This document shows, piece by piece, positions 52,069-61,936 of a DNA stretch of 64,000 nt. The position numbers and the translations under genes are program-made. Source of the stretch: Shewanella fidelis ATCC BAA-318 (GTDB lineage: Bacteria > Pseudomonadota > Gammaproteobacteria > Enterobacterales > Shewanellaceae); contig NZ_KI912459.1 in NCBI RefSeq assembly GCF_000518605.1, positions 99,235-163,234 of the forward strand. Reading direction: 5' to 3'. Numbering within the stretch: the stretch's first letter is position 1; the number at the start of each line of letters is the position of its first letter. The notes below the pieces were generated by a model. That model did no database searches and had not been told where the DNA came from. It saw only the letters and a program-made list of their open reading frames with translations.

Positions 52069-54225
52069 TTAGTTATTAAAGATTAGAGATTCATCGGCAT
52101 TTTCATACCAAGTCGGGTTCGTGTTACCTGTGCTATCTGCGGCAAAGTCAACAAACTCGGTGTAGGCATTATCTAAACGCTCTTTCTCTTTTGGATGTTT
52201 CCAAGTCACAGGGATCTCAATCGCCCAAGCCATACCATTTTCATCTTGGAAGTACTGTGAAGCGCCAGGGTTTGAGGCATCGTCTCTCGCTCCAAAATAG
52301 TTGGTAGAGAACTTGTCTGTAGGTGCTTGGTTCTTTAAATGGATCTCTAACTGACGTCCAGGGTTTGCACCAACGACGTTTTTCGCTGCTAAACCGTGAT
52401 CGGTATTAGGGGTTGCGAAAATAAACGGGTCGTATGGGAATGCTGGTACTAGACTTTCATCAACTGGGCTATCGAACGGAATATCGAATGACCAAGTGGT
52501 TCTGAATGCCGTTTCACAGCCTGTTTCCGTACGTAGGTACTCACATCCTTGTTCAAGGGTGACGTAGTCTGATAGATCTTGAGCAAATATAAATACTGCA
52601 TTGGTTTGCTCAGTTTCTAATGGCGAGTCTGTTTGCTCAATGTTGTCGATTGACCAACTAATTAAAGACTCTTTGATTTTATTGCGACTGACACCGGGTA
52701 GGTGAACGGCAAAACCGTTGTGATACGCTGCGCCCATTGCAGCTAATTGCGCTTCAAATCCAATACGTCTGACCTTGTTGTTTTTGACATACTCAATGAT
52801 GCGTAATTGCACCACGACATCATTCATATCAAAGTCACCTTGATCTGGATAAAGGTCTTCATAGGCTAACGTGGTAAAGGTCGATGACGATGGGTAGTAG
52901 TTAATCGTGACACCGGTTTCAGTAAGGGTTACAGGATAATCCTCGACCTCACCATCGCCTACACCACCAGTTGAAGTGATATCACGTTGGGTACTTAAGC
53001 GAAAACGTGCCCAGGTAGGTCCAGGTTTTGCCCAGCTTGGCACATCAATCGCAATGGTATTTTGGCCATCGTCAATACGCTCACCTAGAATGATCTGCTC
53101 TTCTAGCTCAAAGGTGCCGCTTTGATCCCAATCAAACCACGCATTAAGGAAACCATCACCACCGGTAGCCTCTACTAACAAGATGGCACTTTCGCCTAGC
53201 TCAAACCCTGTTGGCATCGAGATACCATCTTCGTCATCAGCGTTATCACTAGCATCATCAGACAAGGGGGAGGCGTAACCATCGGACTCGTTATCGACGC
53301 TGCTACCAAGGTACAAGTTATTACTAATCGTATGTCGTGCGCCGTTTGACGCTAATAACGTGCCGTAGGTATCGGGTGCATCACCAAAATCAACGGTATC
53401 ACCAACCACTACTTCTGCTAACGCACAACGTGCGCCATCGTTGCTTGATGAAGAAGGCCCGTAGGCAAATAACACTGCACTAGGTGAAGCCGAATCAACA
53501 TTTACTTTGTAGATATTGCCGTTGCTGTTATTGCTGACATACAAGTTACCATCAGGGTCAAAGAACTGTGCACCGAAAATAAAGTTACCAGATGTTGAGG
53601 TAATCACTGTGCCTAAATTGGTAGCTTCCGCTGTAGTAGGATCGATGCGAAGCAGTTTACCGGTGGAACCGTTACTAATACTGTACATGTAGCCATCAGT
53701 GGGGTGGAAGGCTAAGTCGGTAATGTTATAAGTTGCATTGTCCTTACTGCCGGGTACTAAGGTCATGTTATAGCTAGCAGGGTTATCGAGTGGAATTTTA
53801 AATAAGCCCTTACCTTTGCGGTAGCCATACCAGACATTTTCGCTAATGGCGACATCACCGACGTAAAAGTTGCCAGCAGTGGCGGCTGCGGAGTCTTTGT
53901 TAACACTGAGAGAGACAATTTGATAATCGTTACCGGCTCGGCCCAGTGAGCCTGAAGCGTAATCCCAGCCGTAGAGATAGTTGTCGTGGTAGTTAAAACC
54001 TACACCGTTATAGCCGTTACCTGTTCCCATATCACTCGACAGTACAACGTAACTACCGGTTGCTAAGTTAACACCATAGGTTTTTGGCGTGTTGGATTGT
54101 TTTTGGATCACAAAGGCTTCAGTAGGACAGGCACTAAACGGATCGGATGCACTGACATTGGCTGAAATGAGTACGCTTAAAAGCAGAGGGGAGCAGCGTA
54201 ATGGAATGTTTTTAGATATTTTCAT
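52069..54225 (-). CDS. LruC-domain secreted protein with GEVED motif
   Basis: 718 residues with a signal peptide (about 1-26). The N-terminal half is a beta-propeller-like region with repeated DGYMYS/DGNLYVSNN blocks (about 30-270). A GEVED domain follows (WFDWDQSGTFELEE to GDGEVEDYPV). The C-terminal LruC domain contains FTTLAYEDLYPDQGDFDMNDVVVQL, calcium-binding-like Asp-rich loops, and ends near the C-terminus. Such proteins are exported and often extracellular. Its role is unknown. The partner lipoprotein gene follows directly. Confidence 0.88.
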   Translation of the reverse strand: MKISKNIPLRCSPLLLSVLISANVSASDPFSACPTEAFVIQKQSNTPKTYGVNLATGSYVVLSSDMGTGNGYNGVGFNYHDNYLYGWDYASGSLGRAGNDYQIVSLSVNKDSAAATAGNFYVGDVAISENVWYGYRKGKGLFKIPLDNPASYNMTLVPGSKDNATYNITDLAFHPTDGYMYSISNGSTGKLLRIDPTTAEATNLGTVITSTSGNFIFGAQFFDPDGNLYVSNNSNGNIYKVNVDSASPSAVLFAYGPSSSSNDGARCALAEVVVGDTVDFGDAPDTYGTLLASNGARHTISNNLYLGSSVDNESDGYASPLSDDASDNADDEDGISMPTGFELGESAILLVEATGGDGFLNAWFDWDQSGTFELEEQIILGERIDDGQNTIAIDVPSWAKPGPTWARFRLSTQRDITSTGGVGDGEVEDYPVTLTETGVTINYYPSSSTFTTLAYEDLYPDQGDFDMNDVVVQLRIIEYVKNNKVRRIGFEAQLAAMGAAYHNGFAVHLPGVSRNKIKESLISWSIDNIEQTDSPLETEQTNAVFIFAQDLSDYVTLEQGCEYLRTETGCETAFRTTWSFDIPFDSPVDESLVPAFPYDPFIFATPNTDHGLAAKNVVGANPGRQLEIHLKNQAPTDKFSTNYFGARDDASNPGASQYFQDENGMAWAIEIPVTWKHPKEKERLDNAYTEFVDFAADSTGNTNPTWYENADESLIFNN

Positions 54226-54584
54226 AATGCATCTCTCACTGTCACGTTAATAATATATCCAGTGAAAGCATAAGCTGTGCCAATGATTAATGTGCTTTTA
54301 TTTCAGTGTGTTACCATTTTTATATTTTAGGTTTACTACTTCGATTTGCATTTTGCAAATCAAGGTTGTTTGTTTGATTTGTCTAAATTTAGTTGCTACT
54401 TGAACCTATTATGTTAACCGCCTCTTTAGTCAATATGAAGGCAATATTGAGGATGTATTTAGGCCAGATAATTAAAACAGTCTATTTAAATCAATAGGTT
54501 GGTCATTTGAGCAAAATCAATTACACTCGGTTAAATAAGCATCAGCGACCCAATATGGATGTTAATAAATTAGGAGTGTAGTCA
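54226..54584. other. Divergent region LruC gene / beta-barrel gene
   Basis: 359 AT-rich bases between divergent envelope genes. It presumably contains two promoters; I see no strong operator or RNA structure. Confidence 0.45.
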
Positions 54585-55400
54585 GTGAAAAAGTTAACTG
54601 TGATATTGCTTTTAATGCTAGCTAATTCAGCGGCACAAGCTGATGATTTTTATCAGGTTGGCCCGGATTCACCCACGGATGATGAATGGAATTATTTAAT
54701 TGCTTTTCCTATGGTTTGGGCACCGGATATATCTGGATCGATAACCGCCGATACAGAGCGAGTTGATATCGATGTGCCTTTCAACGATATCATTAGCAAC
54801 CTTAACTTTGGGGTGATTGGTGAGTTATACGCCCAAAAAGGAGATTGGCTATACAGTTTACGGATTAACTACCTAAGGATTAAAAGTGACAGTAATACCG
54901 AAGGATTAACCGGTCCCATTACTGGCGGGATTATCTCTCCGGGTCATAATGTTGAAACTGACATGCACCTTGCTGTGAACGATTTTCTAGCGGGTTATGA
55001 GGTTGCTCCTGGGCTGCGTTTATTCACCGGCGTACGCCATGTATTTAGTAAAATCGATCTTAATATAAAACCGCTTAAAGATGAGGGGATCATCAATATT
55101 AACGCTAATGTGCCTATTGCCGATGAGCACTTGTTTGATTGGCTGGTGGGTGCAACTTATCGTTATTGGTTTACAGAGTCATGGGGCGTATCTGTCGGCG
55201 CCGATACCAAAATTTACGGTGATAATGACCGAGACTATGGTTTTAATGCATCGGCTTTATATCGTTTTGGTGATTTGCATAATGTGTGGATTGGCTATCG
55301 CTATTTGCAGATCGGCAATGATTCTGAAGTGGAAGGGGTGAAATATGAAATGGACTTCATTGAAAAAGGCCCACAAATAGGTTGGGCCTTTAGCTTTTAG
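54585..55400 (+). CDS. Outer-membrane beta-barrel protein
   Basis: 271 residues from a GTG start with AGGAG twelve bases upstream. The signal peptide (about 1-19) ends AAQA. Mature sequence: alternating strands such as WLYSLRINYLRIKSD, FLAGYEVAPGLRLFTGVRH, WGVSVGADTKIYG and VWIGYRYLQIG, ending in IGWAFSF with a terminal Phe. It resembles uncharacterised barrel proteins of gammaproteobacteria. No stated function. It converges on the LpxR-like gene. Confidence 0.82.
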   Translation: MKKLTVILLLMLANSAAQADDFYQVGPDSPTDDEWNYLIAFPMVWAPDISGSITADTERVDIDVPFNDIISNLNFGVIGELYAQKGDWLYSLRINYLRIKSDSNTEGLTGPITGGIISPGHNVETDMHLAVNDFLAGYEVAPGLRLFTGVRHVFSKIDLNIKPLKDEGIININANVPIADEHLFDWLVGATYRYWFTESWGVSVGADTKIYGDNDRDYGFNASALYRFGDLHNVWIGYRYLQIGNDSEVEGVKYEMDFIEKGPQIGWAFSF

Positions 55401-55422
55401 TGCTTTGTTTGCGGCGACTGAG

Positions 55423-56430
55423 TTATAGCGTATGGCTATAACTCAAGACGCCGTAACCATGCCAGTTGTCATTGTCTGATTGATACTCTTTACTGTAAAC
55501 ATTAAAGCTCCAACTTACTGACCAAGTCGGAAAAGCCCAGATCACCCCGGTACTTGCTTGTGCTTGCAAATGGTTGATAGATACATATGACTCATAGGGC
55601 AAATCACCTTCAATGGTGAGATCGTTAAAGCGGTAGCCAGCTTGAGCGCGGGCAAACACAATCCAGTTACCGTGTTTATTCGCTGTCGCACTATATTGAC
55701 CTAAATGTCCTGAGTGACTACTAAGCTGACCAAATGAGGAAGCTAAGTCATCTCCCCAACGCAATGTCATACCAAGGTAACTTTCAGAGCGGAAATTGCC
55801 TACGGCGCTATAGTTATGGGCGCTGACTTCCCATTGGCTGTTTTGCTGTGTCCCCCAGCGTTTAATTAGTGTGTCAATTTCGTAAGCAAATTGCGCTGTA
55901 AATTGATTTTCAATCTGGTATTTCCAGCCTTTTGGTGTTGTTGATGGAGTAATTTTATGTACTAATTCCTGCATCGTTTGTGCCCCTGAAGCAGGGCCGA
56001 CGACTCCTATACTAAGCCAATTTTTTTGGGCTAAGTTTTGACTAAACTGGCCGGTAAAGCTTTCTAGCTCCAATAGTCCCGCATAGGGTCTATCGTAAGG
56101 TTGAGCATAGTCATGTTCTATTTCTAGGGGAGTCCACATTCTCTGAGAACCTGTTACTCCCCACTGTGTTTTGTCTTTGCCGGCAGTAAGAGGCAGAGTT
56201 AGTGCACTTTGCCAGTTAAATAACCAGACAGCATTATCGAAATTGGTTTGTGGTAGAGATTGCCAGCCAAGGGTAAAGCCATTGGAGTAATCACCGTCTT
56301 GGCCAATAACAACATCATTATCAAAGTTTAAATGCCATTGAGAGGCGAGAGACTGTGGCGTATAAAACACGGCTAATGTTGTAAAAGCGCAAGCGGTTTT
56401 GATAGCAAGCCGAGAGCATAAGAAGGTCAA
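55423..56430 (-). CDS. LpxR-like lipid A deacylase
   Basis: 335 residues. The signal peptide (about 1-30) is cut after LAS. Early DNDVVIGQDGDYSNG matches the LpxR catalytic region (Asn-Asp plus the Ser/Thr of the next strand), DRPYAGLLELE is the family signature, and VVGPASGAQTMQELVH includes the catalytic-type histidine. The protein ends in a barrel strand. LpxR removes the 3'-acyloxyacyl chain of lipid A in the outer membrane. Family identification is good; activity is not shown. Confidence 0.88.
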   Translation of the reverse strand: MTFLCSRLAIKTACAFTTLAVFYTPQSLASQWHLNFDNDVVIGQDGDYSNGFTLGWQSLPQTNFDNAVWLFNWQSALTLPLTAGKDKTQWGVTGSQRMWTPLEIEHDYAQPYDRPYAGLLELESFTGQFSQNLAQKNWLSIGVVGPASGAQTMQELVHKITPSTTPKGWKYQIENQFTAQFAYEIDTLIKRWGTQQNSQWEVSAHNYSAVGNFRSESYLGMTLRWGDDLASSFGQLSSHSGHLGQYSATANKHGNWIVFARAQAGYRFNDLTIEGDLPYESYVSINHLQAQASTGVIWAFPTWSVSWSFNVYSKEYQSDNDNWHGYGVLSYSHTL

Positions 56431-56874
56431 TTTTTGACTCCTCTGTGGTTAGGTTTATTTATGATTTCAGGCAATTTATCTATAAAGCTAACCCTGTCAG
56501 CATAACTGCAATGCTTTTAGTGGTGCAAATATAATCGACTTAATTATCCCTTTATCTCTTTCAAATTCATCAATTCGTCAAAATTAATGCTGATTTGTCG
56601 TATTTTCATCCAAATTATATTGACCTAACTTTTAAACAGGCGTAAATTCGCGCCCTCTTTGAATTGATGGTTTTTACGTCATATTTTTATATCAGTAATT
56701 TACCAAACTCAATATTAACAAGTGCTTATATAGTGTCTGGCGACAGCATCAATTTTGCTGATCCAGTTGAGATGATTTAATGAAGCACACTTTACGGGCC
56801 TTAGGCCTGAAGTTACACGCAAGCACTTATTTTGTGCTTGGTAGACATTAACTATTTTAACTGGCATAGGCTTA
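56431..56874. other. Divergent region LpxR-like gene / EAL gene
   Basis: 444 bases. The last 130 contain two small hairpins: CAGCA/TGCTG (56747-56763) and AAGCAC/GTGCTT (56819-56838). They do not match a c-di-GMP riboswitch. Otherwise AT-rich, no gene. Confidence 0.4.
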
Positions 56875-58407
56875 ATGCTTAAATTTGACAACATGACTAG
56901 TAACAAACAGTTTCCTTGGCTCATTATCGCCATGGTGTTGTTTTGTGCTGTTGCCTCATACTATTTAGTGCACTATCGGGTATTCAGAACCTTTTCTATG
57001 AAGGTGGTTAAGTTCGATAATCTGTATGTCGAGGGCTTAACTAAAGCTAATCACAACTTAAAGGCGATCCAAAACGAGTTACGAGGATTACAAGCTAAAG
57101 CCTGTTCTGCTGAAGTTCTCCAGGTGCTTACCGACCATATTCTGACTTCTAATGAGCAAGATCTGGTTTGGGTTAAATATCTCAGCGAATCAGTTATATG
57201 TTCGGCGATCGGGACGACTCAAATTTATGGACCCAAATACGTTAAGGTCGGTGAGTCTTCAGAACGTGGTTTGTATATTTATCAGCAAACTAACAATAAC
57301 AATAGCAATGCTCTGTGGCCAATATACGCAGCTCGTCTATCTGATAACTTTGAATTATTTGTCAGTGTTGATGCGGTGCAAAACATGGCTGATATTTTGC
57401 CTTATGCGACACTGTCAAATGGCTTAAGTGTGCATTTGAACAATGGTAGTGAATTGCTGCGAATTGATGACGGAGCATCTGATGCCGAGACAATGAAATT
57501 TTACTCGGCAACGACTAATCTTCGCTATTGCTTTTCGATTGATGCAATTGCTAAAAACTGGCTTTGGTTAAATTACTTTTTAATCTCCATGCTAGCTTCA
57601 GGGTTAATGCTATTTTTTGGTTATTTAATGAGTGGCCTTGCTAAACAATTGTATTTAAACAGAAGCTTTAGAATGGCTTTGAAAAGAAATGAATTCTTTT
57701 TAGTGTATCAGCCAATTATTGATATTAATAAAGCGAGCACGTTTAGTGTGGAAGTCTTGCTCAGGTGGCGAAATGCCGATGGTAGCATACGCAATACAGC
57801 GGACTTTATTGGTGACTTGGAATTATCACCAGTAATGCCAGACATAACTCGTTGGGTCATGCTCACGGCACTTAATGAGTTAACAGGTTTGTTAAAGCAG
57901 CAAACTATTGCTTGGTGCAGTATTAATATTAGCGCGAAAGAGATTGAGCAAGGAGTCATGCATCAGTTTTTGCTTGAACTTGCAGAGCAAGGCTACCCAG
58001 TTAATTATTTGAGTTTTGAATTAACGGAGCGGATCCAGATATCTGATTGGGACAAGCTTAAGCAATTTATTGATGTTTGCCAGTTACTTGGTTGTAAAAT
58101 TGAATTAGATGATGCGGGAACCGGTTACGGCGGCAACTTGTGGTTACAAAACTTAGATTTTGATTACCTTAAAATCGATCAACAGTTTGTTAGCCAGCTC
58201 GGCGAGCCCGGTAATAAACTGTCGTTAGTGTTGTCTTATATGGCTATTGCAGAAGAGCTTAATATTAAGGTAATAGCTGAAGGCGTTGAAACGCAATCGC
58301 AAGCCGATATTTTAAATTCGTTAGGCGTTCATCTACAACAAGGTTGGTTGTACTCTAAAGCACTCACTGTACCAGAGTTGATCCGCTACTTAGTTGTAAA
58401 TCAATAA
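56875..58407 (+). CDS. c-di-GMP phosphodiesterase with CSS-motif and EAL domains
   Basis: 510 residues. A first membrane helix (about 15-33) leads into a periplasmic CSS-motif domain (ICSAIG at 108-113), and a second helix (about 228-250) precedes the EAL domain. The EAL signature is EVLLRW. The remaining catalytic set is present: INISAKE, FELTER, DDAGTGYG, LKIDQQF and IAEGVET. It should hydrolyse c-di-GMP to pGpG. CSS-motif PDEs of E. coli are regulated by periplasmic redox state through the cysteines. Confidence 0.92.
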   Translation: MLKFDNMTSNKQFPWLIIAMVLFCAVASYYLVHYRVFRTFSMKVVKFDNLYVEGLTKANHNLKAIQNELRGLQAKACSAEVLQVLTDHILTSNEQDLVWVKYLSESVICSAIGTTQIYGPKYVKVGESSERGLYIYQQTNNNNSNALWPIYAARLSDNFELFVSVDAVQNMADILPYATLSNGLSVHLNNGSELLRIDDGASDAETMKFYSATTNLRYCFSIDAIAKNWLWLNYFLISMLASGLMLFFGYLMSGLAKQLYLNRSFRMALKRNEFFLVYQPIIDINKASTFSVEVLLRWRNADGSIRNTADFIGDLELSPVMPDITRWVMLTALNELTGLLKQQTIAWCSINISAKEIEQGVMHQFLLELAEQGYPVNYLSFELTERIQISDWDKLKQFIDVCQLLGCKIELDDAGTGYGGNLWLQNLDFDYLKIDQQFVSQLGEPGNKLSLVLSYMAIAEELNIKVIAEGVETQSQADILNSLGVHLQQGWLYSKALTVPELIRYLVVNQ

Positions 58408-58426
58408 ATTAAAAGTTACTTTTCAA

Positions 58427-58456
58427 AGCCCCATTGATTTGTATATCGATGGGGCT
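58427..58456. terminator. Hairpin between convergent EAL and CBS genes
   Basis: AGCCCCATTGAT / ATCGATGGGGCT arms (one G-U) with a TTGTAT loop; shared by both genes. Confidence 0.7.
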
Positions 58457-58464
58457 GTTAATTT

Positions 58465-59025
58465 TTAACGGGTAGCTTTGAATATTTGCGAAAAAGACGG
58501 TGGCTGATGGATGTCAATCGGCACATTTAGCTTTCTTGCCACATCATTGGCTGCAATTAGGCCTCTAATATGGTGCAGCTCATGATCGATGACGAGCATG
58601 TGATGTAAGCCATTTTCTTGGAGGGCACGTACCACATCACTTACGTTTGCGGTAGCGACTTGATGGTAATCAAGTGCCATCAAGGCATCTCTTGGTACCA
58701 TGAGTTCTGTTACTTGTAGGTCATTAATATTGCACGAGTTCTTTGTAGCCAGTTTCATCATTTTGCTATGAGATAACTCATACTGGGTAATTATTCCTAA
58801 AAAGCGATTACTTTTATCTACAACTAAACGCATAAAAGCATGGGTTTTAACCATGATGTCTGCCGTGTCTACGGCACTGGCTGAAGAGTCGATAACCATA
58901 GGCTGGTTATGATCAAAGTCGGTAAAAATCGAAAGAGCTGGCGAGTCGAGGTTAGCTGAATAATCTTTTTGTGACCACATTAAGTGATCAATGGACGCTG
59001 TGCTAAATAGTTCTAAATTTCTCAT
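58465..59025 (-). CDS. CBS-domain pair protein
   Basis: 186 residues from the ATG at 59025 (GGAG ten bases upstream). Two CBS motifs: the first around VIDSSASAVDTADIMVKTHAFMRLVVDKSNRFLGIITQYEL and the second around ALDYHQVATANVSDVVRALQENGLHHMLVIDHELHHIRGLIAANDVARKL. CBS pairs bind adenosyl nucleotides and control partner proteins. It has no catalytic domain and stands alone; the partner is unknown. Confidence 0.85.
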   Translation of the reverse strand: MRNLELFSTASIDHLMWSQKDYSANLDSPALSIFTDFDHNQPMVIDSSASAVDTADIMVKTHAFMRLVVDKSNRFLGIITQYELSHSKMMKLATKNSCNINDLQVTELMVPRDALMALDYHQVATANVSDVVRALQENGLHHMLVIDHELHHIRGLIAANDVARKLNVPIDIHQPPSFSQIFKATR

Positions 59026-59336
59026 CAGAATACTCCATGAATAGTTATGGCTGACGGAGATGGCAAAATGTGATCTCTGCACCATATGCTTATTAACCTA
59101 TTCCTGTAGTAGCAAGTGGTCAATAAACATGAATCACATTTAATTTTAGTTAATCATTTGCAACATTTGTTGCTTTTTTGTGCTCTTGAGGCTAGTTGAC
59201 ACGGCTTATAACGGCTGTGTCGATATGGGCTTAAATAGAGTGGTAAATTGGTGATTTAATATATTTGCTTGCGACGATTAGAGCTCAAAAGTAGGCTGTA
59301 ACGATATAAGTTCAAGTTTAATAAAGGCCGCTTGTT

Positions 59337-60059
59337 ATGAACCAGACGATAGAAACTATTTTACAGCACAGATCTATTAGGCAGTTCACCACTGAACCAA
59401 TTGAGCCACAAAAATTACAGCTTATCTTGAGTTGTGCAAATGCGGCCTCAAGTTCTAGTTTTATCCAATGTACCAGCATTATTCGTATTACTAATCCAGA
59501 AACTCGCGCGCAAATAGCCCAGCTAGCTGGTGGTCAAGCTTATGTCGCATCCGCTGCAGAGTTCTTAGTATTTTGTGCAGATTTTTTCCGTCATAAGCAG
59601 ATAAGCCCTAACGCACAGTTGGGTTTTACAGAACAAACATTAATCGGTGCAATTGATACTGGTCTAATGGGGCAGAATGCGCTTTTAGCTGCTGAATCTA
59701 TGGGGCTTGGTGGGGTATACATTGGTGGGATCCGCAATAACCCTAGTAAGCTAACCGAATTGCTTAGTTTACCGAATCATGTGGTGCCTTTATTTGGCAT
59801 GTGCCTTGGTTATCCGGCAAGACAGCCAGAAATAAAGCCACGGCTGCCACTAAGCATTGTGGTGCATCAGGAGCAGTATCAACAGTTAGATAGCGAAGAA
59901 CTTAAGACATATGATCAGCATGTACGTGCTTATTATGCTGCAAGGAGTAGTAATAATAAGCAAGTCTCTTGGTCTGAGCAGGTAAGCGCAACTCTAGATA
60001 AAGAAGCTAGACCCTTTATGCAAGCATATTTAAAACAGCAGGGCTTTAGTACGCGTTAA
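59337..60059 (+). CDS. nfsA: Oxygen-insensitive NADPH nitroreductase NfsA
   Basis: 240 residues. The FMN-binding N-terminus RHRSIRQFT-type (QHRSIRQFTTEPI), ASSSSFIQCTSIIRI and the characteristic GGVYIGGIRNNP and MCLGYPARQPEIKPRLP blocks identify NfsA. It reduces nitro compounds and quinones with NADPH without forming radicals. AATAAAGG lies upstream of the ATG. A long perfect hairpin follows (60084-60124). Confidence 0.93.
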   Translation: MNQTIETILQHRSIRQFTTEPIEPQKLQLILSCANAASSSSFIQCTSIIRITNPETRAQIAQLAGGQAYVASAAEFLVFCADFFRHKQISPNAQLGFTEQTLIGAIDTGLMGQNALLAAESMGLGGVYIGGIRNNPSKLTELLSLPNHVVPLFGMCLGYPARQPEIKPRLPLSIVVHQEQYQQLDSEELKTYDQHVRAYYAARSSNNKQVSWSEQVSATLDKEARPFMQAYLKQQGFSTR

Positions 60060-60083
60060 TTTGTTTAATACTTATCAAACCAA

Positions 60084-60124
60084 AACTATCATAATAAGCT
60101 TAATTGGTATTTATTATGATAGTT
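60084..60124 (+). terminator. Perfect 14-bp inverted repeat after nfsA
   Basis: AACTATCATAATAA and its exact complement around a 13-base loop. It is AT-rich and without a long T tract. It may be a terminator or an operator for the next gene. Confidence 0.5.
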
Positions 60125-60191
60125 ATTGTTAATTTTTATGTGGTTGATTAATTAAACTAGATGTTCATCCAATAACTGCTTAGGGTTTATT

Positions 60192-60719
60192 ATGAAACAC
60201 ATAGGTTTATCAATTGCATTATTAGCCTTCTCTGCTCACAGCTATGCATTAGAACTAACAAGTACTGATATCAATGAAGGTCAGTTGATGTCATCGAAAT
60301 TTGAATATAACGGCATGGGCTGCAGTGGGGGGAATTTATCACCACAACTCTCTTGGAAAAATGCACCTAAAGGTACTAAGAGTTTTGCCATAACCGCTTT
60401 TGACCCAGATGCACCTACTGGCAGCGGTTGGTGGCATTGGACAGTGCTTAACATTCCTGCTGACGTGACGTCGATTGCTCAAGGTGCATCAGGTAAAGTT
60501 AACATAGGCCTAGAAACAAGAACTGACTATGGTAAGCCTGGTTATGGTGGAGTTTGTCCACCGGAAGGTGATGGCATGCATCGTTATCAATTTACTGTAT
60601 GGGCATTACCGCAAGCTAAGATAGATCTTCCTAGCGATATATCGCCAGCAGTAGTGGGATTTACATTAAATAAAATGGCCATAGATAAAGCGGTGTTAAC
60701 CGCAACTTACGTGCGTTAG
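60192..60719 (+). CDS. YbhB/YbcL-type PEBP (Raf kinase inhibitor-like), exported
   Basis: 175 residues with a signal peptide (about 1-19, SYA). PEBP core: NLSPQLSWKNAPKGTKSFAITAFDPDAPTGSGWWHWTVLNIP with the DPDAP and WxHW motifs, then GYGGVCPPEGDGMHRYQFTVWAL. Bacterial members bind small anionic ligands and are otherwise poorly understood. Start is TATT ATG without an obvious strong ribosome binding site. An AraC regulator gene follows 17 bases downstream in the same direction. Confidence 0.92.
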   Translation: MKHIGLSIALLAFSAHSYALELTSTDINEGQLMSSKFEYNGMGCSGGNLSPQLSWKNAPKGTKSFAITAFDPDAPTGSGWWHWTVLNIPADVTSIAQGASGKVNIGLETRTDYGKPGYGGVCPPEGDGMHRYQFTVWALPQAKIDLPSDISPAVVGFTLNKMAIDKAVLTATYVR

Positions 60720-60736
60720 GGCGGCATTGACTACAA

Positions 60737-61543
60737 ATGAGTTCATTGATAAAAATTGATCGTTACTTTGGCCGTAAGGCGCAACCGTTACGCAATGTGC
60801 CTGTATTAGCGCCAAGCATCATTGCGGTTACTGCTGGGGTTAAACATCTGCAGTGGCAAGGGGAGGCGCTTACCTTTAATCGCCATAACTGGTTGCTAGC
60901 GGCAGAAAATCAACCACTGACTTTTATCAATGAACCTAGGCAAGAGCAATTTCAGTCGATTCAGATTTCGTTTAAATCTTTACCCTCTGCTGTGATTCTT
61001 GAGAAGTTATCAGCAACAGATTTAGCTCCGCAACCGCTATTAACGCCACCAAGCATTGCGGTGGATGGTAAGCTTAACTTTGCCCTGTCTCAGTTGATTG
61101 CTATGGCTGAGCAGCCATTAACTAATGCGGCGCAGCAATATTATCTAGACGGTTTTTATCAACAACTTTTTGAAGCTGGAGGTTTGTCTCATCTGTTTGC
61201 TCACAGTCAATTATCTCTGCGACAAAAAGTGAGTCGTTATCTTGCTATTGATCCTGCAAGCAACCACAGCATTGAAAATACCTGTGGCCGATTTGCTATG
61301 AGTCAAGCGACTTTTATGCGTCACCTAAGTAAAGAAGGCACCTCATTTAAAGAGTTGCTCGCAGAGGTAAGAATGCTAAATGCGATTAGTATTATGCAAA
61401 CAGCCCATGCCCAAAATGAAAAACCATTAACTCAGCTGGAACTGGCGGTTCGTTGTGGTTATCAATCTGAAAGTCGATTTAGTCAGCGCTTTAAAGCTCA
61501 ATTCGGAATTTCTGTAAAACAGTATGGGCAAACCATTGTTTGA
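60737..61543 (+). CDS. AraC family transcriptional regulator
   Basis: 268 residues. The N-terminal half has a cupin-like pattern (FNRHNWLLAAENQPLTFINEP) as in ExsA-related regulators. The C-terminal half holds the AraC DNA-binding domain: CGRFAMSQATFMRHLSKEGTSFKELLAEVRM and LELAVRCGYQSESRFSQRFKAQFGISVKQYG. It is probably cotranscribed with the PEBP gene. Target and ligand unknown; the neighbouring PEBP gene is a reasonable target. Confidence 0.88.
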   Translation: MSSLIKIDRYFGRKAQPLRNVPVLAPSIIAVTAGVKHLQWQGEALTFNRHNWLLAAENQPLTFINEPRQEQFQSIQISFKSLPSAVILEKLSATDLAPQPLLTPPSIAVDGKLNFALSQLIAMAEQPLTNAAQQYYLDGFYQQLFEAGGLSHLFAHSQLSLRQKVSRYLAIDPASNHSIENTCGRFAMSQATFMRHLSKEGTSFKELLAEVRMLNAISIMQTAHAQNEKPLTQLELAVRCGYQSESRFSQRFKAQFGISVKQYGQTIV

Positions 61544-61870
61544 TATTTTATTAAGTGATTAACAGCTATAAGTACACAGTCATTGTTGCCTTTAGCTTAC
61601 GCAGATACTCATTTAATCGCATATAAGCGAGAGCAATATCAAGCTCTGCTGTTTGGCTGTGATCTTGGTGACCAATTGCAACTGTAAATAAGATTCAGTT
61701 CACTAAAATAGTCTATAACAGCCTAAATAATATGCTGTCTAAGCGCTATTTTGTTATCAAGATCAAATAGCAATAGGCTGAATATGATGCAGTCTCACAA
61801 GACGGATCTTTGAACCTAGCTGCTATGGCAAATTTTTATTATAATATGTCTTTAAAAGGAGGATCGTTTG
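61544..61870. other. Spacer upstream of the leader ORF and yjdM-like gene
   Basis: 327 AT-rich bases. TATAAT (61841-61846) upstream of the leader ORF's AAAAGGAGG is a possible -10 element. No gene is seen. Confidence 0.4.
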
Positions 61871-61936
61871 ATGCCCATAGAAGGGAGCATTAAGCGCTAT
61901 CCAACAATTTACCCATTCAAAGAGAAAATGCCATGA
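61871..61936 (+). CDS. 21-codon upstream ORF coupled to the yjdM-like gene
   Basis: AAAAGGAGG lies eight bases before its ATG, the strongest ribosome binding site in this region. The peptide starts MPIEGSIKRYPTIYP and ends KEKMP. Its TGA stop overlaps the ATG of the next gene in ATGA form, a hallmark of translational coupling; that gene has only a weak AGAGAAA of its own. It looks like a leader or a very small gene. No homology is claimed. Confidence 0.55.
   Translation: MPIEGSIKRYPTIYPFKEKMP

Noticed and set aside
56715..56933. 72-residue minus-strand frame across the EAL gene start
   Set aside because: Overlaps the start of a conserved gene, no ribosome binding site, unnatural composition.
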